From Candidatus Kerfeldbacteria bacterium (GTDB lineage Bacteria; Patescibacteriota; Patescibacteriia; Veblenbacterales; UBA10138), in NCBI GenBank assembly GCA_016217875.1, contig JACRFN010000114.1, positions 1-12,267 on the forward strand: DNA of 12,267 bases, in the 5' to 3' direction. Made by a program: the position numbers and the translations under genes. Below, piece by piece: positions 6,049 through 12,267 of the stretch (its first letter is position 1; every line of letters begins with the position of its first letter). The notes under the pieces were generated by a model. It searched no databases. It had not been told where the DNA came from and saw only the letters and a list, made by a program, of their open reading frames with translations.

Positions 6049-6082
6049 GTATTCTACCTATTCGCGCGAATAGGTAGAATAC
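6049..6082. repeat. Perfect 34-bp palindrome at the end of the ATP synthase operon
   Basis: Left arm GTATTCTACCTATTCGC, centred between 6065 and 6066; all 17 pairs are complementary. It begins 34 bases after the atpC stop. As RNA it would form a long hairpin at the operon's end, but the minus-strand sequence that follows (CTGTAAATATATA) is not a proper T-run. It may end or stabilise the atp transcript, or be a protein-binding site or a dispersed repeat. Confidence 0.85.
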
Positions 6083-6116
6083 CAATCTAATTAAACGAAA
6101 AAGCAGAAGGTGTGGT

Positions 6117-6569
6117 TTACTCCTCTACCTTGATACTCAAATGCTTGCGCTCGCGATGACGACGCACTACTTTAAGGCGGGCTAATTCCTTTTCTAGCCT
6201 AGCCGCCAACGCGGTATAGTCTATTTCTTCGGCTATGTGTTCCCGCTTCATAAGCTGGCGGGCCCGCTCCCGCGCCTCCTCGGCACGCTTGACATCAATT
6301 TCCTCGGCCCGCTCAGCCGTATCAGCCAGCACCACCACGCGGCCAGGCGCCACTTCAATAAAGCCGCCTGACACGGCCAAGCTAATTTCCTGACCGCCGA
6401 CTTTCACCCGCACCTCGCCTGGCACAAGCGAAGCCACCAAGGGCAAATGGTCGGGTAATATGGTAATCTCGCCCATTTTGGTGGGCAAACTGACTGATTC
6501 CACCGCCTCGGCATTGAACACAACTCGTTCCGGCGTGGCGATTTGGAAACTAAGAATTTTTTGAGTCAT
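6117..6569 (-). CDS. atpC: ATP synthase epsilon subunit
   Basis: A 150-residue epsilon subunit of F1, which sits on gamma at the foot of the central stalk, couples it to the c-ring and can inhibit ATP hydrolysis. The N-terminal beta-sandwich (about 1-88) carries the family signature ILPDHLPLVASLVPGEV (37-53) and SGGFIEVAPGRVVVLADTAERA. The C-terminal helical hairpin (about 90-140) is highly charged: EEIDVKRAEEARERARQLM. Its length is near the usual 130-140 residues, with a basic tail, RHRERKHLSIKVEE. It is the last gene of the operon, followed by a 34-bp palindrome. The ATG has no Shine-Dalgarno and follows an AT-rich repetitive spacer. Confidence 0.95.
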   Translation of the reverse strand: MTQKILSFQIATPERVVFNAEAVESVSLPTKMGEITILPDHLPLVASLVPGEVRVKVGGQEISLAVSGGFIEVAPGRVVVLADTAERAEEIDVKRAEEARERARQLMKREHIAEEIDYTALAARLEKELARLKVVRRHRERKHLSIKVEE

Positions 6570-6640
6570 GAATAATGAATTATGAATCGTGAATCAAGGA
6601 CTATTTATTATTCGTTATTCTGTATTCTTAATTCGCTATT
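6570..6640. repeat. AT-rich spacer made of GAAT/ATTC words (atpD-atpC)
   Basis: The half next to atpC on the plus strand repeats AATGAAT-type words, and the half next to atpD repeats TATTC-type words (TATTCGTTATTC and similar). The two halves are roughly complementary, so the spacer could fold into a long imperfect hairpin in the mRNA between atpD and atpC. No ribosome-binding site is visible. Confidence 0.45.
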
Positions 6641-8011
6641 CTAGTTGCCAACTTCGTCTATACTCCCCTTCATATAAAAAGCCTGTTCTGATTTGGAGTC
6701 GTGTTTACCTTCCAGAATTTCTTTAAAGCCTCGCACTGTTTCCTTGAGCGACACATATTTGCCCTGACTGCCAGTAAAGGTTTCAGCCACGAATAACGGC
6801 TGGGACAGGAAGCGTTGCAGCTTACGGGCGCGGGAGACTGTCAGCTTATCTTCTTCGGACAATTCATCCATACCCAAAATGGCAACGATGTCCTGTAAAT
6901 CCTTGTAACGCTGTAGCACGCGCTGCACTTCACGGGCCACCTGATAGTGCTCCGGCCCCACGATTTTGGAATCAAGAATGGTGGAAGTGGAATCAAGGGG
7001 GTCAACGGCCGGATAAATGCCCAGCTCGGTCAAAGCGCGACTCAGCACCACGGTTGAATCAAGGTGACCAAAGGTGGTAGCTGGCGCCGGGTCAGTTAAG
7101 TCGTCAGCCGGCACGTACACCGCCTGCACTGAAGTAATGGAGCCTTCTTTGGTGGAAGTAATACGCTCCTGCAGTTCACCCATATCCGTGGCTAAAGTCG
7201 GCTGGTAACCCACGGCTGAAGGAATGCGCCCGAGCAGTGCCGATACCTCGCTCCCAGCCTGGGTGAAACGGAAAATATTGTCTATGAACAGCAACACGTC
7301 TTGTTTTTCCTCATCGCGGAAGTACTCGGCCAGGGCGAGTCCAGTTAAACCAACTCTGGCGCGCACTCCGGGCGGCTCATTCATTTGTCCAAAAACGAGC
7401 GAGGTTTTAGACAAAACGCCGGAATTTTTCATTTCGTAATAAAGGTCATTGCCTTCGCGAGAACGCTCACCCACTCCGGCAAACACCGAGAAACCACCGT
7501 GCTCGGCCGCAATGTTACGGATAAGTTCCTGGATAACGACGGTTTTACCCACGCCCGCGCCGCCAAACAAGCCGACTTTGCCGCCTTTGACAAAAGGGCA
7601 AATCAGGTCAATGACCTTAATGCCGGTTTCAAAAACCTCGGTCTTGGTTGATTGGTCAGTGAACTTGGGTGCCGGACGGTGCAGAGGATAATAATGCTTG
7701 GCTTTAATGGCCTCCTTATCATCAAGCGGCTGGCCTAAAATATCAACCATCCGGCCCAGAGTGGCGCGCCCGACCGGAACCTTAATGGTGCTGCCGGTAT
7801 CCTGAGCCTCCAACCCGCGGCCCAGGCCATCAGTGGAACCCATAGCCACGGTACGCACAGCTCCAGAGCCTAAATGCTGCTGAACTTCCAGCACCAAGGT
7901 TTGGCCGTTGTTGAGGTTTACTTTAAGCGCCTGAAAAATAGGCGGCAACTCTTTGGGAAAGACCACGTCGACCACCGGACCTATGACTTGGGTAACTTTG
8001 CCAGTATTCAT
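6641..8011 (-). CDS. atpD: ATP synthase beta subunit
   Basis: A 456-residue catalytic subunit of F1 that makes ATP from ADP and phosphate. The N-terminal beta-barrel (about 1-78) contains GKVTQVIGPVVDVVF. The nucleotide-binding domain has Walker A GGAGVGKT (150-157), the catalytic glutamate in GERSREGNDLY (E182), Walker B VLLFIDNIFRF (239-249), and the ATTFGHLDST segment (311-320). The C-terminal helical domain includes DELSEEDKLTVSRARKLQRFLSQPLFVAETFTG. Length and all active-site motifs are normal. It lies between atpG and atpC, with AT-rich repetitive spacers on both sides. The ATG lacks a Shine-Dalgarno. Confidence 0.99.
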   Translation of the reverse strand: MNTGKVTQVIGPVVDVVFPKELPPIFQALKVNLNNGQTLVLEVQQHLGSGAVRTVAMGSTDGLGRGLEAQDTGSTIKVPVGRATLGRMVDILGQPLDDKEAIKAKHYYPLHRPAPKFTDQSTKTEVFETGIKVIDLICPFVKGGKVGLFGGAGVGKTVVIQELIRNIAAEHGGFSVFAGVGERSREGNDLYYEMKNSGVLSKTSLVFGQMNEPPGVRARVGLTGLALAEYFRDEEKQDVLLFIDNIFRFTQAGSEVSALLGRIPSAVGYQPTLATDMGELQERITSTKEGSITSVQAVYVPADDLTDPAPATTFGHLDSTVVLSRALTELGIYPAVDPLDSTSTILDSKIVGPEHYQVAREVQRVLQRYKDLQDIVAILGMDELSEEDKLTVSRARKLQRFLSQPLFVAETFTGSQGKYVSLKETVRGFKEILEGKHDSKSEQAFYMKGSIDEVGN

Positions 8012-8116
8012 AGTATGAGTTCTTAGTCGTTAGTTATTAGTTATTATTAGTACTTTAGCTCCTAATTCTTAACCTATGAGTGATGCTATGAACTATAGGC
8101 TAAGAACTATGAACTA
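8012..8116. repeat. AT-rich repetitive spacer with TATGAACTA words (atpG-atpD)
   Basis: TATGAACTA occurs at 8087-8095 and 8108-8116, the second directly abutting the atpG stop. AGTTCTTAG (8018-8026) is matched in inverse by CTAAGAACT (8100-8108), so the spacer ends can pair. The middle repeats TTAGTTATTAG-like words. TATGAACTA and AGTTCTTAG recur in the spacer at 11614-11722. Confidence 0.55.
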
Positions 8117-9040
8117 CTATCCACCAATCGCCACCCGTCCGCCGGTGATATCGGCCAACTCAGCCGTAATGGAGGCTTGGCGGGCCTGGTTAAAACTGAG
8201 AGTGAGCGAATCAATCATATCACGAGCCGCGTCCGAAGCATTACGCATGGCGAACATTCTGGCTGAGTGTTCCGAGGCGTCCGACTCCAGCAGGGCCTGA
8301 TAAACCTGCACCTCAGTCAGCCGCGGCAACAAATCTTCCAGCACTATGTCAGGCGTGGGTTCAAATTTGTATTCATAATTAAATGGCGCTGCTCGCGACT
8401 CGCTACCCGCGACTCGCGCCAGTGGTGAGCCGGTTCGACCCAAGAACGAATCTGACTCCTGCTCTAGGGGCAAAAGCTGCTTTAAGCGCGGCTTTTGGCT
8501 GACAGCCGAAATAAAGTCAGTATAGGCTACCACTACCCGATCGTAACGACCCAACATATAATCATCAATCACTAGTTTGGCCATGGCCCGCACTTCTTCA
8601 ATCTTGGTGGTGACATCAGGCTTAGTGAATTCAGCCGCCAAGGTGTAGCCAGAACGCAGCATGATGTCGCGACCGCGTTTGCCCAAGGCAATTAAACCAA
8701 CCTCCGGCGGCGCGACCTGCTGTTTAATATAATTATCAGCGCGATGGCTGATTTGATAATTAAAACCGCCACATAAGCCCCGGTTGGAACTGATGAGCAC
8801 TAGGCCAAGCCGTTTAACCTTATCACGCTTAACTAATAATGGATGGTGCGCCGGGCTGGTGCGTTGACTAAGCTCTTGCAGCAACTGCCAGCCCAAGGCA
8901 GCATAAGTTCTGGTGGCTAGCACGTTCTGAACCGCGCGCCTCATTTTGGCCGCCGACACCAACTCCATGGCCCGTGTAATCTGACGGGTATTTTTGATGG
9001 AGCGTATACGACGTTTAATTTCTCGAGTGGCCTGGGGCAC
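8117..9040 (-). CDS. atpG: ATP synthase gamma subunit
   Basis: A 307-residue rotary shaft of F1, turning inside the alpha3beta3 hexamer. The N-terminal helix REIKRRIRSIKNTRQITRAMELVSAAKMRR (6-35) and the C-terminal helix (about 255-300, RMFAMRNASDAARDMIDSL and ITAELADITGG) form the coiled coil. The central Rossmann-like domain has LISSNRGLCGGFN (82-94). It starts with GTG at 9038-9040; this puts the conserved REIKRR at the usual distance, and no ATG is available upstream in that context. No Shine-Dalgarno is visible. Oddity: 27 residues separate LLPLE from NYEYKFEP, about 10-17 more than I expect. The excess (208-218, ARVAGSESRAA) is coded by a repeat also found in the helicase gene. Confidence 0.97.
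   Translation of the reverse strand: MPQATREIKRRIRSIKNTRQITRAMELVSAAKMRRAVQNVLATRTYAALGWQLLQELSQRTSPAHHPLLVKRDKVKRLGLVLISSNRGLCGGFNYQISHRADNYIKQQVAPPEVGLIALGKRGRDIMLRSGYTLAAEFTKPDVTTKIEEVRAMAKLVIDDYMLGRYDRVVVAYTDFISAVSQKPRLKQLLPLEQESDSFLGRTGSPLARVAGSESRAAPFNYEYKFEPTPDIVLEDLLPRLTEVQVYQALLESDASEHSARMFAMRNASDAARDMIDSLTLSFNQARQASITAELADITGGRVAIGG
8385..8420. repeat. In-frame repeat/imperfect palindrome in atpG
   Basis: GGCGC (8385-8389) pairs with GCGCC (8416-8420) and TCGCG (8393-8397) with CGCGA (8408-8412). The same stretch is a degenerate 14-bp tandem repeat with CGCGACTCGC in both units. It codes for ARVAGSESRAA. Bases 8392-8416 match 5350-5374 of the helicase gene at 22 of 25 positions, in the same codon frame, giving the shared peptide RVAxxESR. 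Confidence 0.68.
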
Positions 9041-9133
9041 AGTAAAAATGAAAAATTAAAAAATCAAAATTTAAAATTATAACTACTCATTATGGGATTT
9101 TACATTGTCATTTTGCATTTTGATATTTACATT
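9041..9133. repeat. AT-rich repetitive spacer with AAAATG-type words (atpA-atpG)
   Basis: On the plus strand the half near atpG is A-rich (AAAAATGAAAAATT and similar) and the half near atpA is T-rich with repeats of ATTTTACATT and CATTTTG. The halves are loosely complementary and could fold back on each other. No Shine-Dalgarno is seen before the GTG of atpG. Confidence 0.4.
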
Positions 9134-10627
9134 TTACATTTGTTTGGCTTCGGCAATCGCCTTCTTCAACCCCTCCTCTATCTCCGGCGTCAAAGCCTTC
9201 ATCTTCTGCAAATCTTTCAATACTCCCTGATGTTTAAGGTAGTCATGGAAACGCTTTTCCCAAGCGCGCACCTGGTCCACCGCTACGTCATCCAAATGAC
9301 CATTAACCACGGCATAAAGAATAGCCACCTGGTGCCATACCTCCATCGGCTCGTACTGGCCCTGCTTCAATACCTCAGTGATACGCTTACCGCGTTCAAT
9401 CAGCTTCTTGGTACCCTCATCCAAATCACTGCCAAACTGAGCAAAGGCGGCCAGCTCCCTGAACTGGGCCAAATCAAGCCTGAGTTTGCCAGCCACTTTT
9501 TTCATGGCCGCAACTTGGGCCGCTGAGCCGACACGCGATACGGACAGACCAATGTTAAGAGCTGGCCTGATACCTTGGTAGAACAGGTCGCTTTCCAAAT
9601 AAATCTGACCATCGGTAATCGAAATGACATTGGTCGGTATATAAGCTGACACGTCACCGGCCTGTGTTTCAATAATAGGTAGAGCCGTGAGTGAGCCGCC
9701 GCCGTAATCTTTGGACATCTTGGCTGAGCGCTCCAGCAAACGAGAGTGGAGATAAAAAATGTCGCCGGGGTAAGCCTCTCGGCCAGGCGGACGCCGGAGC
9801 AGTAAGGAAATTTGGCGGTAAGACACGGCGTGCTTGGACAGGTCATCATAAATCACCAGCACGTCCTTGCCTTGATCCATAAAATATTCACCCATGGAGC
9901 AACCGACGTAAGGCGCCAGAAAGGACATGGCCGCTGGGTCCGAGGCTCCGGCCAGCACCACCGTAGTGTAACTCAAGGCGCCGGCCTCCTCTAGCTTGGC
10001 CACTATCTTAGCTATCTTGGACTCTTTTTGGCCAATGGCCACATAAATGCAAATCACGTCCTGGCCGCGCTGATTAATAATGGCGTCCACCGCCAAGGCT
10101 GTTTTGCCTGTCTGGCGGTCGCCGATGATAAGCTCACGCTGACCGCGACCGATCGGGATCATGGAGTCAATCGCTTTAATGCCGGTTTGCAGGGGTGTAT
10201 TAACAGACTGGCGCGTGATAACGCGAGGCGCGATTTTTTCTACAGGATAATGGGCGGCGGCCGTAATTTTACCCTTACCGTCAAGCGGCTCACCCAGCGG
10301 GTTAACCACGCGGCCAACTACAGCTGGGCCAACCGGTACTGATAAAATCTTGCCAGTTGAAGTAACAGTATCCCCTTGTTTTATTTCCAAATAATCGCCC
10401 AAAATCATGGCTCCGACTTGCGTTTCCTCAAGATTTAAGGCCACGCCCTTAACGCCATGGGGGAACTCAAGCATTTCCGCGGCTAAACAATTCTTCAGTC
10501 CGGAGATTTTGGCTATGCCATCGCCGACTTCAGCTACCGTGCCAACTTCGGCCGCTGACACATGGGCGGCAAAGCTCTTGAGCTCATGCTCGAGCGTACG
10601 AAGAAGTGTATCTTTTACCTCTGACAT
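9134..10627 (-). CDS. atpA: ATP synthase alpha subunit
   Basis: A 497-residue non-catalytic nucleotide-binding subunit of F1, alternating with beta in the hexamer. The N-terminal beta-barrel (about 25-95) includes VGTVAEVGDGIAKISGL. Walker A is GDRQTGKT (169-176), followed by YVAIGQKES (195-203), Walker B VLVIYDDLSKHA (257-268), and SVSRVGSAAQ (362-371), which holds the arginine (R365) that reaches the beta active site. The C-terminal domain contains DLAQFRELAAFAQFGSDLD. Length is normal (513 in Escherichia coli). It lies 41 bases after atpH. No Shine-Dalgarno is apparent before the ATG. Confidence 0.99.
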   Translation of the reverse strand: MSEVKDTLLRTLEHELKSFAAHVSAAEVGTVAEVGDGIAKISGLKNCLAAEMLEFPHGVKGVALNLEETQVGAMILGDYLEIKQGDTVTSTGKILSVPVGPAVVGRVVNPLGEPLDGKGKITAAAHYPVEKIAPRVITRQSVNTPLQTGIKAIDSMIPIGRGQRELIIGDRQTGKTALAVDAIINQRGQDVICIYVAIGQKESKIAKIVAKLEEAGALSYTTVVLAGASDPAAMSFLAPYVGCSMGEYFMDQGKDVLVIYDDLSKHAVSYRQISLLLRRPPGREAYPGDIFYLHSRLLERSAKMSKDYGGGSLTALPIIETQAGDVSAYIPTNVISITDGQIYLESDLFYQGIRPALNIGLSVSRVGSAAQVAAMKKVAGKLRLDLAQFRELAAFAQFGSDLDEGTKKLIERGKRITEVLKQGQYEPMEVWHQVAILYAVVNGHLDDVAVDQVRAWEKRFHDYLKHQGVLKDLQKMKALTPEIEEGLKKAIAEAKQM

Positions 10628-10668
10628 AAAATAAGGATAGAATCTAAGAGTATTAATTATTTCTTCAA

Positions 10669-11085
10669 TTAATCATTATCGTTGGCGCTACCGGCCAGAG
10701 CCTGATACAACTGATCAAGCCTGCCTTTGAGCGAAGCGTCAAAACGGCAATCCTGCGTGGTTACCATTATACCGGCCAACAAATGCGGCTTAACCACGAA
10801 ATTGAGGTGCACTGGCTGGCCCAGGCTGGTCTTTAATTCAGACTCCAGCTTGGTGGCGGCCGCAGGTAGCAAGGGTTTGGCCGTCGCTACTTCCACCGGC
10901 GTCAGGCCTGCTTGGGCATACATAAGTTGTTCTGTCTCGGCGACAATGAGTTGACGCCAGGCAAAATGGCGACGTTTCCACACCAGCTCCCAGAACCGCC
11001 TGGCCAACAAACTTAACTCCGAGGCCTTGGCTTGACGGGCCAGCTCCAAATAAGCACGAGCGTAATCACGAGGGGTACATTTCAT
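10669..11085 (-). CDS. atpH: ATP synthase delta subunit, short form
   Basis: A 138-residue protein at the atpH position, between atpF and atpA; delta links the top of alpha3beta3 to the b-subunit stalk. The N-terminal DYARAYLELARQA (7-19) matches the family's opening helix. The C-terminal segment HLNFVVKPHLLAGIMVTTQDCRFDASLKGRLDQLYQAL (93-130) matches the conserved V-P-L-GG-V-D-S-L pattern. The usual length is about 175-180 residues, so about 40 are missing, mostly from the N-terminal helical bundle and its link. Reading is continuous, so this is a short gene rather than a frameshift. Only 6 bases separate it from atpF, with a weak AAGG upstream of the ATG. Confidence 0.9.
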   Translation of the reverse strand: MKCTPRDYARAYLELARQAKASELSLLARRFWELVWKRRHFAWRQLIVAETEQLMYAQAGLTPVEVATAKPLLPAAATKLESELKTSLGQPVHLNFVVKPHLLAGIMVTTQDCRFDASLKGRLDQLYQALAGSANDND

Positions 11086-11091
11086 ACGGCC

Positions 11092-11613
11092 TTATTTATC
11101 CTGTCGCAGCGGTTTGCGCCGAGTTACTTCCTGCACAGCCTCCTCTACCAGCCTGCGGTCCACTGCTTCAGCCGGCAGCTTACCGACCACTTTTGTCACT
11201 ACCTGCACCACCAATCGGGCCGCCTCACGTCGCAGCGCTTGCCTGGCTTCCTCACGCTCCGCCTCAAACTTGGCTCTCACCTCGGCCACCACCCGCTCGG
11301 CTTCGGCCCGCACGCGGCTGAGAGTTTCCTGACGCTGGCGTTCGGCTTCCTCATCAGCGCGCTCCAGTATATCTTGGGCCTGCCGCTTAGCCTCAACCAT
11401 AGTCTCTACTTTCTTAGACTCCAGCTCTTTCAAATCGCTTTCAATGCGCTGAGCCTCTTGCAAGCTCTTATCAATGCGGGCACGTCGCTGCTCCAAAAAA
11501 ACTATCAGCGGTTTGTAAAGCCAACGATACAACACCGCCAGCACTATCAAAAAATTAACAATCTGAGCTAATAACAGCTTCCAATCTATGCCGAGCTTGT
11601 CTAACAGTTCCAT
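11092..11613 (-). CDS. atpF: ATP synthase b subunit
   Basis: A 173-residue peripheral stalk subunit of F0. One N-terminal membrane helix, about 12-33 (WKLLLAQIVNFLIVLAVLY), is followed by the typical YKPLIVFLEQRRARI hinge. A long, highly charged helix then runs to about residue 150, rich in E, R, K and A with few prolines, which dimerises as the right-handed coiled coil of the stator. The C-terminal KVVGKLPAEAVDRRLVEEAV would contact delta. Length is normal (about 155-175). It lies between atpE and atpH. The ATG has no Shine-Dalgarno and is preceded by a repetitive AT-rich spacer. Confidence 0.97.
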   Translation of the reverse strand: MELLDKLGIDWKLLLAQIVNFLIVLAVLYRWLYKPLIVFLEQRRARIDKSLQEAQRIESDLKELESKKVETMVEAKRQAQDILERADEEAERQRQETLSRVRAEAERVVAEVRAKFEAEREEARQALRREAARLVVQVVTKVVGKLPAEAVDRRLVEEAVQEVTRRKPLRQDK

Positions 11614-11722
11614 ACTTAAGTTAATAGTTGTCAGTCGATAGTTCTTAGTATTAAATTTACTAATTCACACTCCAAGTCTATAGTTCAAACCTATGAACTA
11701 TAGACTATGAACTATGAACTAG
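11614..11722. repeat. Repetitive spacer with 13-bp hairpin and TATGAACTA repeats (atpE-atpF)
   Basis: AGTCTATAGTTCA (11675-11687) pairs perfectly with TGAACTATAGACT (11694-11706) around a 6-base loop. TATGAACTA occurs at 11692, 11706 and 11713, the last two as a 7-base tandem repeat reaching within one base of the atpE stop. AGTTCTTAG is at 11640-11648. The same words occur in the atpG-atpD spacer. Confidence 0.6.
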
Positions 11723-11983
11723 CTACACGAACTTGATAATGAGCGCCATAACCAGGGCGTAAATGGCGATAGCCTCACAAAAGGCAATAGCCAGAATCAT
11801 GGCCGTCTGAACCTTGGCCGAAGCCTCGGGATTGCGACCGATAGCTTCCATGGCCTTACCCGCCAGCTTACCAATGGCCAAAGCGGGCACCATACCGCCG
11901 ATAGCGATGGTTAAGCCTGCGGCTATACCCTTGATAACCGCTGGGTCAAGGCCAGCTACAGTATTAACGACTTCTGCTGCCAT
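11723..11983 (-). CDS. atpE: ATP synthase c subunit
   Basis: An 86-residue c-ring subunit of F0 with two membrane helices (about 15-47 and 56-84) joined by the polar loop GRNPEA (49-54). E70 in AIAFCEAIAIYALV is the ion-carrying carboxylate. The residue after it is alanine, not serine, and no glutamine stands at the helix 1 position used by sodium-binding rings such as that of Ilyobacter, so proton coupling is inferred. Length is slightly above the common 70-80. It has the only strong Shine-Dalgarno in the visible operon (GGAGAAAGGA), fitting the high copy number of c per complex. Confidence 0.98.
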   Translation of the reverse strand: MAAEVVNTVAGLDPAVIKGIAAGLTIAIGGMVPALAIGKLAGKAMEAIGRNPEASAKVQTAMILAIAFCEAIAIYALVMALIIKFV

Positions 11984-11990
11984 ATAGGCG

Positions 11991-12000
11991 TCCTTTCTCC
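11991..12000 (-). promoter_or_regulatory. Strong Shine-Dalgarno of atpE
   Basis: The minus strand reads GGAGAAAGGA, ending 7 bases before the atpE ATG. None of atpF, atpA, atpG, atpD or atpC has a comparable site. The rest of the 135-base atpB-atpE spacer holds a weak hairpin, ACGGTA/TACCGT (12017-12022 with 12039-12044), around an A/T-rich loop. Confidence 0.65.
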
Positions 12001-12118
12001 GGGTCTCGGGTTTGCTACGGTAATTATTTTTTGTTTTATACCGTCAACCAAGACCTAGATTGTTAATTAGCTAAGGAACTAACGTATGCCTCCCTGTCAT
12101 GAAGTATACGCCAATCCC

Positions 12119-12267
12119 TTAATGCTCGGCATGCTCAACCGTAGCAATGGTAAGGAAAACCAGGGTTAAAAGCGAGAAAACCAGCGCCTGGATAAAACCG
12201 ACGAAAATCTCCAGAAACAAAAACGGCAAGGGGGCCACATAAGGCACCAAGGACGACACTACTATCA
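12119..12267 (-). CDS. atpB: ATP synthase a subunit, C-terminal end only
   Basis: The last 48 residues of F0 subunit a, the membrane stator that provides the two ion half-channels beside the c-ring. The fragment reads VPYVAPLPFLFLEIF followed by VGFIQALVFSLLTLVFLTIATVEHAEH. The FIQALVF helix corresponds to the last membrane helix of subunit a (LQAFIFMVLTIVYL in Escherichia coli), and the histidine- and acid-rich end is typical. The start and the essential arginine helix lie beyond the right edge. The stop TAA is at 12119-12121. It is the first visible gene of the operon, 135 bases before atpE. Confidence 0.95.
   Translation of the reverse strand, partial: IVVSSLVPYVAPLPFLFLEIFVGFIQALVFSLLTLVFLTIATVEHAEH

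Noticed and set aside
6034..6053. TACTGTAAATATATA on the minus strand before the helicase gene, recalling a LexA box.
   Set aside because: The CTGT half has no ACAG partner at the required spacing, and no LexA is seen in the window.
6041..6082. Canonical rho-independent terminator at the end of the atp operon.
   Set aside because: The stem is excellent, but the minus-strand sequence after it lacks a T-run, so it is listed as a palindromic repeat with termination as one option.
9092..9526. A 144-codon open frame on the plus strand.
   Set aside because: It is antisense to the atpA 3' end and begins in a low-complexity spacer; the atpA frame is certain.

Overview
All supportable genes lie on the minus strand, so transcription runs from right to left. 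The window covers most of an F-type ATP synthase operon in the standard bacterial order: atpB (only its 3' end is present), atpE, atpF, atpH, atpA, atpG, atpD, atpC. It is followed by a UvrD/PcrA-type helicase fused to a PD-(D/E)XK nuclease, a histidine-phosphatase family protein, an 86-residue ArsR-like winged-helix protein, a 96-residue DUF721 (DciA-like) protein, a four-helix membrane protein and pheS (3' end cut off by the left edge). No tRNA, rRNA, CRISPR array, insertion sequence or plus-strand gene was found.

The gene set suggests a small-genome bacterium, most likely of the Patescibacteria/CPR. The reasons are the very short ArsR-like and DUF721 proteins, the conserved-looking four-helix membrane protein, the shortened delta subunit, the divergent histidine phosphatase, sparse Shine-Dalgarno sequences, and in-frame low-complexity inserts inside otherwise conserved proteins. 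This assignment is inference from gene style, not a phylogeny.

Right part (about 6117-12267): the ATP synthase genes supply the membrane rotor and stator (a, c, b), the peripheral stalk connector (delta), and the alpha/beta/gamma/epsilon motor. The c subunit has the carboxylate (E70) but not the residues of sodium-binding rings, so proton coupling is inferred. Only atpE has a strong Shine-Dalgarno, which fits the many copies of c per complex. Four spacers inside the operon are AT-rich and built from short repeated words, some forming hairpins.

Left part (1-5938): the helicase-nuclease and the phosphatase are separated by one base and are probably translationally coupled. The later genes are spaced 74-163 bases apart and may have their own promoters. 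Two genes (helicase and ArsR-like) have an extended -10-like element exactly 6 bases before the ATG and no Shine-Dalgarno, suggesting leaderless mRNAs.

The most unusual content is repetitive. (1) Two perfect 34-bp palindromes and one decayed copy share the core TATTCGCGCGAATA (13 of 14 bases in the decayed copy), and each sits at the 3' end of a gene. (2) Imperfect palindromes or short repeats lie inside coding sequence, in frame, in pheS, atpG and three places in the helicase gene. Two of the helicase copies are related to each other, and the third is related to the atpG copy (22 of 25 bases, same reading frame). This resembles the behaviour of Rickettsia palindromic elements.
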